Assembly (NCBI GenBank): GCA_945875135.1
Contig: CAMCJO010000060.1
Span: forward strand, 1-9,507
Direction: 5' to 3'
DNA length: 9,507 nt
From: an uncultured Porphyromonas sp.
Lineage (GTDB): Bacteria; Bacteroidota; Bacteroidia; Bacteroidales; Porphyromonadaceae
The first letter of the stretch is position 1. Each line of letters starts with the position of its first letter. Positions 1 to 6,687 of the stretch are shown in pieces. Below the pieces are notes generated by a model. That model was given only the letters and a program-made list of their open reading frames with translations. It was not told the origin of the DNA and searched no databases. The translations under genes were made by a program, and so were the position numbers.

Positions 1-358
1 GGTGGTTCTCCGGGATTGCCCCCTGGGTGACGTTGTCAAAGTAGACGTCGCCCTTGAGGTTGATGATCGTAAAGCGTAGATTGTCTGGGAGGTAGGATAA
101 GAAGTGCCCTAGATCGTCCTGATCTGGCCAGTTGCTAAAGGCTGTGAGCGAGTCACGCCCTGGCGCCGGCGGGTTTGCTTCGTAGTCTGCTATGTAACTA
201 TCGACACAGTCGGCGGCCTGCTCGAGGTATGATACGAGAGCTTTGGTCTTGATCTCCTTTTCGGAGGCACGCTGTACGAAGTAGATGACCCCGCCAAAGA
301 GAATAAAGAGCAGAGCTGCGGAGATAAAGACTTTGGACTTATAGTTGTACTGGCTCAT
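1..358 (-). CDS. PhoR-like sensor histidine kinase, N-terminal part (truncated by window edge)
   Basis: This reading frame opens with ATG at 358 and stays open to the left edge, giving 119 residues of a longer protein. Seen: a short basic N-terminus, one hydrophobic membrane segment at about residues 9-28 (FISAALLFILFGGVIYFV), then a soluble, presumably periplasmic stretch. Its end (LKGDVYFDNV followed by ENH at 117-119) resembles the sensor region of PhoR-like kinases, where a 'G.V.YD....ENH' pattern is common. The dimerisation (H-box) and ATPase domains are not in the window, so kinase identity rests on this motif and on position: it starts 42 nt after the stop of an OmpR-family regulator on the same strand, behind pst-phoU. 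Inference: it is the partner of that regulator and senses phosphate status through PstSCAB/PhoU. Another membrane sensor type cannot be excluded. Confidence 0.72.
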   Translation of the reverse strand, partial: MSQYNYKSKVFISAALLFILFGGVIYFVQRASEKEIKTKALVSYLEQAADCVDSYIADYEANPPAPGRDSLTAFSNWPDQDDLGHFLSYLPDNLRFTIINLKGDVYFDNVTQGAIPENH

Positions 359-400
359 AGTTAGGACGGTAACGATAGGGGTGTGTTAGGTAAATGGGAA

Positions 401-1102
401 CTACTGCGCCTCCTCCTCGACGAGGCAATAGCCGAAGCCTGAGCGGTTGATGATCTTGATCCCGCTACCACGTAGCTTCTTGCGTATGCGGGTGATGTGT
501 ACATCGATGGTGCGCTCCAAAACGAATACATCGTCTCGCCACACGCGGTCGAGGATCTCCTCGCGTGAGAAGACCTTGCTGGGGTCGCGCGCCAGTAAGA
601 TGAGTATCTCGAGCTCCTTCTTGGTTAGATCGATAGGCTCGCCATTGACGAAGACCTGCTTGGTCTCTAGGTCTATGAGGAGCGTGCCGATCTCTATCTG
701 ACTCTCTTCGAAGTCTAGTCCGCCCTGCAGGGAGCGCATAAGAACCGCTTGGACACGCGCCTGTAGCTCTTTGATAGAGAAAGGCTTCGCCATATAGTCG
801 TCGGCTCCGATGTTAAAGCCCGTGAGGAGATCGTTTTCAGTATCCTTGGCGGTGAGGAAGATGATGGGTGTGGTGAGCTTCTTGTCTCGTCGTATGACCT
901 CAGCGAGCTTGAAGCCGCTCATGCCAGGCATCATCACGTCGAGGATGAGTAGGTGATACTCCTCGAGTGGCATCTTGAGTGCCTCCTCAGCGTTGGCGGC
1001 TGTGGAGACTTGGTATCCCTCGCCAGCGAGGTTGAAGGTGAGTATCTCTCGGAGGTCCTCCTCATCATCGACGAGGAGTAGTCTAAACTTCTTCTTGTCC
1101 AT
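401..1102 (-). CDS. OmpR/PhoB-family phosphate-type response regulator
   Basis: A 233-residue, two-domain regulator of usual length for the family. The receiver domain (about 4-122) has the acidic pair D12-D13, the phosphoacceptor D55 in LLILDVMMPG, T84 in the LTAKD strand, and K106 in the MAKPF motif. The C-terminal winged helix (about 136-228) carries the LTKKELEILILL segment and the recognition helix RTIDVHITRIRKKL (197-210), followed by the GFGYCL wing. All phosphotransfer residues are present, so it should be an active phosphorylation-controlled DNA-binding protein. The ATG lies inside the end of phoU (20-nt overlap), which suggests translational coupling, and a sensor kinase follows 42 nt downstream. 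From its place behind pstSCAB-phoU I infer a PhoB-like role activating phosphate genes, including this cluster. The sequence alone cannot separate PhoB from other OmpR-type regulators, so no symbol is given. Confidence 0.9.
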   Translation of the reverse strand: MDKKKFRLLLVDDEEDLREILTFNLAGEGYQVSTAANAEEALKMPLEEYHLLILDVMMPGMSGFKLAEVIRRDKKLTTPIIFLTAKDTENDLLTGFNIGADDYMAKPFSIKELQARVQAVLMRSLQGGLDFEESQIEIGTLLIDLETKQVFVNGEPIDLTKKELEILILLARDPSKVFSREEILDRVWRDDVFVLERTIDVHITRIRKKLRGSGIKIINRSGFGYCLVEEEAQ

Positions 1103-1820
1103 AGTTATCTAGCTCTTGTTCGGTGGGGATTTCTACTTTTTGATTCTTAGCATGTAGTAGGTTCTTGCCTTCGGAATGGAAGATGGCCGCCTCGGCGATG
1201 TTTGTCGCATTGTCGCCGATGCGCTCCAGATTGTAGGCTATGCTGCTGATTGCTAGTGAAGCCTGTATGGAGTCTACATCTGGGCTCTGCTCCGTGTCTA
1301 GGAGTGCTTGGGGCAGCGAGTCGTTGATCTGATAGTGTAGATCGTCTACATGGGTGTCTCGACTGATGACTCGTCGTGAGAGGTCTGAGTCTCCTGCAAA
1401 GAAGGAGGTGACCGCATCGGTGACCATCTGATAAGTCTCCGAGAGCATCTCCTGTAGCGTCTCAGCGTACTGAAGGTAGAGCCCATTGCTCGACTCAATC
1501 GTACGGGTGAAGTTGGCTACATTTAGCAGCAGATCACCTATGCGCTCTAGGTAGCTGGTCATATCGTGTAGGGCAAACATACGCCTAGCCTCAGAGGCGC
1601 GAGGGGTGTAGAGTACGATACCATTGATGACTTCGCTCCTTATCTTGACCTCTAGGCTATCTATGATCGTCTCATTCATCTCGATGTGCTCGTAGGCGTC
1701 AGGCTCGACGATCCCGCTGAGGAGCTGCTGTATGATCTCTACTTGGCGAGCGATCACTTTGTTGAGTACGTTGAAGTCTTCCTTGATTAGGACGACGTGG
1801 TGATCCATATTGGGTGACAT
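1083..1820 (-). CDS. phoU: phosphate transport system regulatory protein PhoU
   Basis: A 245-residue, mainly helical protein with the two tandem PhoU domains typical of the family (about 10-105 and 118-215). Each half carries the conserved ERIGD metal-binding-type motif: ERIGDLLLNVANF at 92-104 and ERIGDNATNIAEAAIF at 199-214. A short hydrophilic tail (about 220-245) follows the second domain. PhoU is a peripheral cytoplasmic protein that connects PstSCAB with the PhoR-type kinase and keeps the regulon off when phosphate is plentiful. The neighbours fit this exactly: pstB ends 73 nt upstream and the response regulator gene overlaps its 3' end by 20 nt. The first ATG (1820) was used; the second Met, at residue 5, is an alternative start that loses nothing conserved. 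Confidence 0.95.
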   Translation of the reverse strand: MSPNMDHHVVLIKEDFNVLNKVIARQVEIIQQLLSGIVEPDAYEHIEMNETIIDSLEVKIRSEVINGIVLYTPRASEARRMFALHDMTSYLERIGDLLLNVANFTRTIESSNGLYLQYAETLQEMLSETYQMVTDAVTSFFAGDSDLSRRVISRDTHVDDLHYQINDSLPQALLDTEQSPDVDSIQASLAISSIAYNLERIGDNATNIAEAAIFHSEGKNLLHAKNQKVEIPTEQELDNYGQEEV

Positions 1821-1893
1821 AGGTTGTGACAGTTACGTTTTTTACTTGATCGTGTGAGTGTCTGTCTGTATGGCAGATCTAAGGTACGATGTT

Positions 1894-2682
1894 TTATCCG
1901 AAGTTGCCCTGTAGGTAGTCCTCGGTACGCTGATCGCTGGGGTTGGTAAACATCTTGTCGGTGCGATCATACTCGACCAGCTCTCCGAGATACATAAACA
2001 TGGATCGGTCGGATATACGTGCCGCCTGTCCCATATTGTGTGTGACGATGAGGATCGCTATCTCCTTCTTGAGCTCTAAGATCAGCTCCTCGATGCGATT
2101 GGTCGCTATCGGGTCTAGTGCGGAGGTGGGCTCGTCCATCAGGAGTAGCCGAGGACGCAGTGCCAAGGCGCGAGCGATGCATAGTCGCTGCTGCTGTCCG
2201 CCCGAGAGGAAGGAGCCACGCTTGTCTAGTCTGTCCTTGACCTCCTCCCAGAGTCCTACCGACTGCAGAGAGGTGGTGAGTATCTCTTCGCGCTGCGCCT
2301 TGGAGACTTTGATGCCGTTGAGCTTGTAGCCCGCCATCACATTGTCGGCGATGCTCATCGTCGGGAAGGGGTTCGGCTGCTGGAAGACCATTCCCGCCAT
2401 ACGACGGACGACCATCGGGTCTTTCTCTAAGATATTCTCTCCCTGTAGGAGGATGCGCCCGTCGGTACGTATGCCAGGGTAAAGCTCGTGCATACGATTG
2501 ATGGCACGTAGCAGGGTACTCTTGCCACAACCACTGGGGCCCATGATGGCGGTGATCTCGTGGTCGTAGATCTCCGCAGAGACCTTGGTCACGGCACTCT
2601 TCTCAGGAGTGTACCAGATGCTTACGTTGTCTAGCTGGAGGACCACTTCGGGCGTTGTCATCTGTATAGAGTTTGGAGTCAT
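1894..2682 (-). CDS. pstB: phosphate ABC transporter ATP-binding protein PstB
   Basis: The ATPase of the high-affinity phosphate importer, 262 residues. Seen in order: Walker A GPSGCGKST (48-56), the Q-loop VFQQPNPFP typical of PstB (99-107), the ABC signature LSGGQQQRL (159-167), Walker B with catalytic Glu in LLLMDEPTSALD (179-190, E184), and the switch histidine H215 in VTHNM. The C-terminus TEDYLQGNFG is the characteristic PstB ending. It should sit as a dimer on the cytoplasmic side of the PstC-PstA pore and power import by ATP hydrolysis. It starts 23 nt after pstA and is followed by phoU after 73 nt. The start at 2682 was used; Met8 (2661) is equally plausible, since the residues between carry no conserved feature. 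Confidence 0.97.
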   Translation of the reverse strand: MTPNSIQMTTPEVVLQLDNVSIWYTPEKSAVTKVSAEIYDHEITAIMGPSGCGKSTLLRAINRMHELYPGIRTDGRILLQGENILEKDPMVVRRMAGMVFQQPNPFPTMSIADNVMAGYKLNGIKVSKAQREEILTTSLQSVGLWEEVKDRLDKRGSFLSGGQQQRLCIARALALRPRLLLMDEPTSALDPIATNRIEELILELKKEIAILIVTHNMGQAARISDRSMFMYLGELVEYDRTDKMFTNPSDQRTEDYLQGNFG

Positions 2683-2705
2683 GCTTTGGATAAAAAAAGA
2701 AGTTA

Positions 2706-3584
2706 CTAGTAGCGTGTCCGGTCGGAGATACGCTTGGCGATAAAGTTTAGAAGGAGCACTAGGAGTAGGAGAAAGAGCGAAGAGCTCCAGATCATCTCCT
2801 GAAGGTTGGGGTCACTGTAAAACTCCCAGATGAGTAGAGGCACGGCCGACGAAGGCGTGTCGAGCGTCCACGATATGCGGGCACTGCCTAGAGCGGTCAT
2901 GATGAGTGGTGCCGTCTCGCCGATGATACGACTCACAGCTAGCAGGATGCCTGTCAGCAGACCACCCATAGCAGAGGGGAGGAGGATCTTGAGCACCATC
3001 TTGCGGTAGGAGCATCCGAGAGCAAGTGCCGACTCTTTAAAGGACTTAGGCAATCGCGCCAGCGTCTCCTCGGTAGAGCGTATGATGAGCGGTAGCATCA
3101 TGATCGCCAGAGCCACAGCACCGGCTAGAGCCGAGTAGCCTCGCATCGGCAGTACCACCCAAGCGTATACGATGATACCGATGACGATCGAGGGGGTGCC
3201 TTGTAGCAGGTCCGTGACGAAGCGTACTACATTGGCGAGGCGTGTGGATCTATTCTCCGAGAGATAGATACCGCCTAGGAGCCCTATGGGGATAGCAATG
3301 ATAGAGGCTACGAGGGTCATGAGTAGGGTGCCGACGATACCATTAGCGATACCGCCTGGGAGTATCGTGTGAGAGCCTTCGATCGTGTTGGCGCGCTTGG
3401 CCATCATCGCCTCGACAGCTGTCGGTGCCGTCTTGGTAAAGAAGTCCCAGTTGATCTGCTGGTACCCCTCTAGGACGATCTTACCGATGATGAGAAAGAG
3501 CGGTATGACGGTGATGCAGGCGAGTACGATATTGACTAGATAGACCGTGCGGTCCCAGCCCTGTCTTACTTTGAGTGATGCCAT
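2706..3584 (-). CDS. pstA: phosphate ABC transporter permease PstA
   Basis: A 292-residue integral inner-membrane permease with about six hydrophobic segments. The first is at about 13-35, a periplasmic loop of some 45 residues follows, then a core from about 83 to the end. The binding-protein-dependent permease (EAA) loop is visible at about 182-210 (SFKESALALG, then LKILLPSAMGG), followed by AVSRIIGETAPLIMTALG, a strong PstA signature. The DLLQGTPSIVIGI segment (125-137) is also typical of PstA. With PstC it forms the phosphate channel, and the EAA loop docks on PstB. It starts 9 nt after the pstC stop, so the two are surely co-transcribed and probably co-translated. No lesions were seen. 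Confidence 0.96.
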   Translation of the reverse strand: MASLKVRQGWDRTVYLVNIVLACITVIPLFLIIGKIVLEGYQQINWDFFTKTAPTAVEAMMAKRANTIEGSHTILPGGIANGIVGTLLMTLVASIIAIPIGLLGGIYLSENRSTRLANVVRFVTDLLQGTPSIVIGIIVYAWVVLPMRGYSALAGAVALAIMMLPLIIRSTEETLARLPKSFKESALALGCSYRKMVLKILLPSAMGGLLTGILLAVSRIIGETAPLIMTALGSARISWTLDTPSSAVPLLIWEFYSDPNLQEMIWSSSLFLLLLVLLLNFIAKRISDRTRY

Positions 3585-3593
3585 GGTCTCAGG

Positions 3594-4484
3594 TTAGGCT
3601 CGTTTCTTGTTTAGGATAATCTTCACAATGCCGTTGATGATGGCTGTGATGAGGAAGAGGACTAGAGCGATCGCTATGAGTGAACTGAGCTTGAGTCCGT
3701 GCGCCTCGTTGAACTGGTTAGCGATCAGCGAGGCCATACTCTGTCCCGTGTCAAAGAGCGATGTGGGTATCTTGTCCGTGTTACCGATCAGCATCGTTAC
3801 CGCCATCGTCTCACCGAGAGCTCGTCCCAGCGCGAGTATATAAGCTGCGACGATACCGCTCCGTGCGTTGGGCAGGATGACCGATCCGATCACCTCCGTG
3901 CGGGTGGCACCGAGACTGTAGGCAGCCTCCTTGAGCGACTTAGGCGTGAGCATGACAAACTCTGCCGTGAGCGACGAGGCATAGGGGATGATCATGATGG
4001 TCAGTATCAGCACCGAAGTGAGGATCCCATAGCCATTACCCTGTGCCCCATCGATCATGTCAATGAGCGGACGCAGGGTGTAGAAGCCCCACAGACCGTA
4101 CACGATCGAGGGGATGCCTGCCAGTAGGTCCGTCAGCGAACGTATGACGCCGGCGACGCGCTTACCCTTGAAGTACTCCCCGATGAAGAGTGCTACCGGT
4201 AGCGAGAAGGGGATGCACAGGATCAAGGCTAGTATCGAGGTGACCACAGTCCCCACGATAAAGGGCAACGCCCCATACTGCTCCCGCCCAGCCGTGGGGT
4301 CCCACTCGGAGGAGCTGATGAAGCGAAAGAAGCCAAACTCACTAAAGGCTTCCGTGCTGTTACTAATCAGACTGATCAGCATCGCTAGGCAGATCAGTAG
4401 CACGAGGAGTCCAGAGCTAGTGAGTAGACCGCGGAAGATCTTGTCGCCGATAGGGCGTGACGCTTTACGGACGAAGGTAGACAT
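3594..4484 (-). CDS. pstC: phosphate ABC transporter permease PstC
   Basis: A 296-residue inner-membrane permease, partner of PstA. Family marks: the periplasmic SSEWDPT...YGALPFIVGT region (58-79), DLLAGIPSIVYGLWGF (119-134), the EAA loop SLKEAAYSLGATRTEVIGSV (183-202) with LPNARSGI, and LGRALGETMAVTMLIGN (219-235). Hydrophobic segments at about 20-42, 74-102, 115-137, 152-172, 210-232 and 268-291 fit the six-helix layout. It forms the transport pore with PstA and receives phosphate from PstS. Unlike the other pst genes it is separated from its upstream neighbour pstS by a 225-nt gap with inverted repeats, so its transcript level may differ from that of pstS. I saw no convincing Bacteroidota promoter directly in front of it. 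Confidence 0.96.
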   Translation of the reverse strand: MSTFVRKASRPIGDKIFRGLLTSSGLLVLLICLAMLISLISNSTEAFSEFGFFRFISSSEWDPTAGREQYGALPFIVGTVVTSILALILCIPFSLPVALFIGEYFKGKRVAGVIRSLTDLLAGIPSIVYGLWGFYTLRPLIDMIDGAQGNGYGILTSVLILTIMIIPYASSLTAEFVMLTPKSLKEAAYSLGATRTEVIGSVILPNARSGIVAAYILALGRALGETMAVTMLIGNTDKIPTSLFDTGQSMASLIANQFNEAHGLKLSSLIAIALVLFLITAIINGIVKIILNKKRA

Positions 4485-4526
4485 TATAGGCAGAGCTTAT
4501 ATTTATAAGGAGTAGGTGGGGAAGGT

Positions 4527-4641
4527 AAAAGAGACATCTCTCCTCCGAATAGAGGGCGGTACAGGTCGGATGCGACTCACTAACTAATCGGAGCTATCCA
4601 GACGGCACTACTGTTGAGAGGGGAGGAGAGACGTTCTTTTT
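4527..4641. repeat. long-range inverted repeat in the pstS-pstC gap
   Basis: Ten bases at 4537-4546 (TCTCTCCTCC) are exactly complementary to 4622-4631 (GGAGGAGAGA), with a 75-nt loop. Read on the plus strand, the pairing extends outward through 4527-4536 and 4632-4641, giving a stem of about 20 bp with two mismatches and two G-U pairs. On the pst mRNA strand only the 10-bp core plus part of the flank remains paired. A small inner hairpin (GTCG-GATG-CGAC, 4565-4576) lies in the loop. It may be a processing or stability element between pstS and pstC; no function is demonstrated. Confidence 0.45.
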
Positions 4642-4647
4642 TGGTGT

Positions 4648-4682
4648 AAGGAGATTGCTACAGAGACCATAGTAGTCTCCTT
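4648..4682. terminator. hairpin downstream of pstS, with T-tract on the plus strand
   Basis: AAGGAGA (4648-4654) pairs with TCTCCTT (4676-4682), and CTAC (4658-4661) with GTAG (4672-4675), leaving a 3-nt bulge and a 10-nt loop. An alternative local hairpin GAGAC (4663-4667) / GTCTC (4675-4679) is mutually exclusive with it. The T-run (4681-4686, then more T) follows the stem only on the plus strand. In the pstS mRNA the hairpin, about 28 nt after the stop codon, is preceded by A's and not followed by a U-tract. A classical terminator for pstS is therefore doubtful; a leaky terminator or 3'-end stabiliser of a processed pstS message is possible. Confidence 0.4.
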
Positions 4683-4709
4683 TTTTGTTTTTCAGGTGTA
4701 ATAAGGGGG

Positions 4710-5783
4710 CTACTCCTTAGGAGTGCTCGTTAGGTCTATCGGCTTACCGCCATAGGTCAGCTTAGCCAGCTGCGCCTTGGCTGCTGCGACCATCTCAGCG
4801 GATAGCGGTGCGAAGTGGATCTGCGAAGTGATCGCCTGCGCCTCATCGCTCAGCATCCAGTTGAGTAGACGAGCCGTCTCGACAGCTTCAGCCTCTGAAT
4901 GGTTGTCGTACTGCATCTCCTGGTAAGCGATGAGCCAGGTGAGACAGCTAATAGGATAAGCGTCAGGGTGCGACGAGTTGGTGATCATCTGACGGGTGTC
5001 GGGTGCTACCTCGCCAGCAGCCGCTGCTGAGATAGACTCGAGCGAGGGGAGGACGAAGTTGCCAGCCTGATTCTGTACCATGGCTGTCGGTATGTCTAGG
5101 GAGAAGCTGTACTCGCTACCTACATATCCGAGCGCGCCATCGGTCTGTGCGATCACGCCAGCGACGCCTGGATTGCCCTTGGCGGCCATACCAGTAGGCC
5201 ACTTGAGCGACTTGCCCGTGCCCACCTGCGTAGCCCAGTCGGTGCTCACCTTCGTCAGATAGTCGCTGAAGACATTCGTCGTGCCACTACCATCGGAGCG
5301 ATAGACGGGTGAGATCTCCTTGTCGGGGAGCTTCTGGTCGGGGTTGATCGCAGCGATAGCGGGATCGTCCCAGCGTGTTATCTTGCCTAGATAAATGTTG
5401 GCGATGATCTCTCCCGTGAGGTTTAGCTGCGAGATCTCAGGACAGTTGTAAGCGATGACGACAGCTCCCATGCAGGTCGGTATGTGGATCACCGGACGCG
5501 GCATCTCGGCCATCTCCGCATCAGATAGAAAAGCATCGGTAGCGGCAAAGTGCACCACTTCGTCCTTGAGGCTACGGATACCACCACCGCTGCCTACGGC
5601 ACCATAATTAACATGTATACCCGACTGCGCCTCATAAGCTTTGAAAGCCTCGGTATAATAGGGTAGTGGGAAGGTTGCTCCGGCTGCATCTAGCTCGGTC
5701 ACCCGACCACCTTTGCCGGCACAGCTGGCAGTCATAAGGGCGATGGCGATGAGGACTAAAGCCTTGAGTGTACTCTTATTCAT
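4710..5783 (-). CDS. pstS: phosphate ABC transporter substrate-binding lipoprotein PstS
   Basis: A 357-residue periplasmic phosphate-binding protein and first gene of the pst cluster. The N-terminus is a lipoprotein signal: basic MNKSTLK, a hydrophobic core, then LMTASC with the acylated cysteine at C21. The mature part shows the PstS phosphate-contact segments: GATFPLPYY (35-43), GAVGSGGGIRSL (61-72), ATDAFLSD (81-88) and RSDGSGTTN (162-170). NIYLGKITRWDDPAIAAINP (129-148) is another clear family match. It delivers phosphate to PstC-PstA. Two cysteines flank the hydrophobic GAVVIAY strand (C104, C114). It is transcribed divergently from rpsF and preceded by a candidate Pho-box promoter. A 225-nt gap separates it from pstC, which is common where the binding protein is made in excess. 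Confidence 0.96.
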   Translation of the reverse strand: MNKSTLKALVLIAIALMTASCAGKGGRVTELDAAGATFPLPYYTEAFKAYEAQSGIHVNYGAVGSGGGIRSLKDEVVHFAATDAFLSDAEMAEMPRPVIHIPTCMGAVVIAYNCPEISQLNLTGEIIANIYLGKITRWDDPAIAAINPDQKLPDKEISPVYRSDGSGTTNVFSDYLTKVSTDWATQVGTGKSLKWPTGMAAKGNPGVAGVIAQTDGALGYVGSEYSFSLDIPTAMVQNQAGNFVLPSLESISAAAAGEVAPDTRQMITNSSHPDAYPISCLTWLIAYQEMQYDNHSEAEAVETARLLNWMLSDEAQAITSQIHFAPLSAEMVAAAKAQLAKLTYGGKPIDLTSTPKE

Positions 5784-5863
5784 AGTTCTATTAGTAAGTT
5801 AGTTGTCGATCTTAATGGGAGGCTCTCGCCGATCGTGTCGGGGTAGGCCTTCCTTTTCGTTTG

Positions 5864-5908
5864 CAATATTACGGCCAACGGATTATTCCCCTGTGACGAA
5901 AATGTTAC
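5864..5908 (-). promoter_or_regulatory. candidate phosphate-controlled promoter of pstS (Pho-box-like repeat plus -7 element)
   Basis: On the minus strand, TAATATTG (5871 down to 5864) matches the Bacteroidota -7 consensus TAnnTTTG at all but one position and would start transcription about 75 nt before pstS. There is no TTG -33 element at the right distance. Nineteen nt upstream of the -7 box lies 5891-5908, which on the plus strand reads CTGTGAC-GAAA-ATGTTAC: two 7-nt half-sites spaced 11 nt apart start to start. This has the architecture of the proteobacterial Pho box (CTGTCAT-4 nt-CTGTCAC, five of seven matches per half). A further related ATGTTAAG occurs at 5921-5928. The inferred role is binding of the downstream-encoded regulator in place of a -33 element. 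Confidence 0.45.
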
Positions 5909-5987
5909 GGCGCGGTGAAGATGTTAAGCGGTCGGGTGCTTTTGCTTGAGTTGGGTGAATTTTCGGAGGGTCGGCAGGGTGGGGTGC

Positions 5988-6017
5988 TTGTTTATCCAAT
6001 AAATATGTGTACCTTTG
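5988..6017 (+). promoter_or_regulatory. promoter of the rpsF-rpsR-rplI operon (Bacteroidota type)
   Basis: TTG at 5988-5990 (-33 element), a spacer of exactly 19 nt, then TACCTTTG at 6010-6017, a full match to the -7 consensus TAnnTTTG used by the Bacteroidota primary sigma factor. Transcription should start at about 6022-6025, leaving a leader of only about 20-25 nt before the rpsF ATG at 6046. The spacer is AT-rich, as expected for a strong housekeeping promoter. Confidence 0.8.
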
Positions 6018-6045
6018 CAGGCAATAGCGTTTTTACTAACTATAT

Positions 6046-6393
6046 ATGAACCACTACGAAACCGTTTTCATTTTAACTCCCGTTTTGTCTGATGCTCAGA
6101 TGAAGGAAGCGGTAGATAAGTTCACATCACATCTCACCTCTGCAGGTGCCACGATTGTGAACGATGAGCACTGGGGGCTTAAGAAGCTCGCCTATCCCAT
6201 CGAGAAGAAGTCTACCGGATTTTATCACTTCATAGAGTTTGACGCTGAGCCTTCAGTGATCAAGCCCTTTGAGACACTCTTGAGACGTGACGAGACGGTC
6301 CTGCGCTACCTAACGATCGCTCAGGACAAGTTCCACCATGCGTATGCTGAGAAGCGTCGCTCACTGAAAAGTAACCCTGTAGCAGAGAAGTAA
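6046..6393 (+). CDS. rpsF: 30S ribosomal protein S6
   Basis: A 115-residue protein with the S6 fold signature. [12 protein letters not shown] is the first strand, [23 protein letters not shown] (43-65) is the diagnostic central region, and [14 protein letters not shown] (78-91) closes the domain. S6 binds 16S rRNA in the 30S platform as a partner of S18, which is encoded by the next gene. A short basic tail ([12 protein letters not shown]) follows. It is the first gene of a classical rpsF-rpsR-rplI operon, with rpsR starting 2 nt after its stop. There is no clear Shine-Dalgarno sequence, which is usual in this phylum; the region before the ATG is AT-rich. Confidence 0.97.
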   Translation: MNHYETVFILTPVLSDAQMKEAVDKFTSHLTSAGATIVNDEHWGLKKLAYPIEKKSTGFYHFIEFDAEPSVIKPFETLLRRDETVLRYLTIAQDKFHHAYAEKRRSLKSNPVAEK

Positions 6394-6395
6394 TC

Positions 6396-6662
6396 ATGGC
6401 AAGAACAAGAAGAGGTCGCTATAGCAGACCACTCCCCGGAGAGGTACAGCAGAAGAAGTACTGCCGCTTTAAGAAGGCTGGCATCAAGTATGTGGACTAC
6501 AAGGACCCCGAGTTCCTCAAGAAGTTCCTCAACGATCAGGGTAAGATCCTCCCACGTCGTATCACAGGCAATAGCCTGAAGTTCCAGCGTCGTGTAGCTC
6601 AGGCTGTCAAGCGTGCTCGTCACCTAGCTCTGCTACCCTTCGTAACGGACCTTATGAAGTAA
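6396..6662 (+). CDS. rpsR: 30S ribosomal protein S18
   Basis: An 88-residue basic ribosomal protein. [25 protein letters not shown] (21-45) and [35 protein letters not shown] cover the conserved S18 domain, the latter being the strongest signature. Only one cysteine (C23) of the zinc-ribbon-like CxxC pair known in some S18 proteins is present, so this is the zinc-independent form. S18 forms a heterodimer with S6 on the 30S platform. Its placement 2 nt behind rpsF and 25 nt ahead of rplI supports co-transcription and balanced synthesis of the partners. Confidence 0.97.
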   Translation: MARTRRGRYSRPLPGEVQQKKYCRFKKAGIKYVDYKDPEFLKKFLNDQGKILPRRITGNSLKFQRRVAQAVKRARHLALLPFVTDLMK

Positions 6663-6687
6663 TCATCACCTAGAGACCGATAAGACA

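Noticed and set aside
1826..1832. CTGTCAC half-site (minus strand) just before phoU
   Set aside because: Only one Pho-box-like half is present, with no partner at 11 nt spacing and no -7 element at a suitable position; likely chance.
1967..2530. Long alternative-frame open reading frame on the minus strand inside pstB
   Set aside because: pstB in the other frame has every ABC ATPase motif; the alternative product is Arg/His/Pro-rich with no domain, a typical shadow in GC-rich DNA.
3699..4127. Antisense plus-strand open frame over pstC
   Set aside because: Low-complexity Arg/Asp/His-rich translation opposite a fully convincing permease; no promoter or family match seen.
6018..6045. S6:S18-binding autoregulatory leader ahead of rpsF
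   Set aside because: The promoter leaves a leader of only about 20-25 nt, AU-rich with no hairpin, too short for the known S6:S18 RNA motif.
6321..6623. Minus-strand open frame opposite rpsF-rpsR
   Set aside because: It lies antisense to two certain ribosomal protein genes and its translation resembles no known protein.
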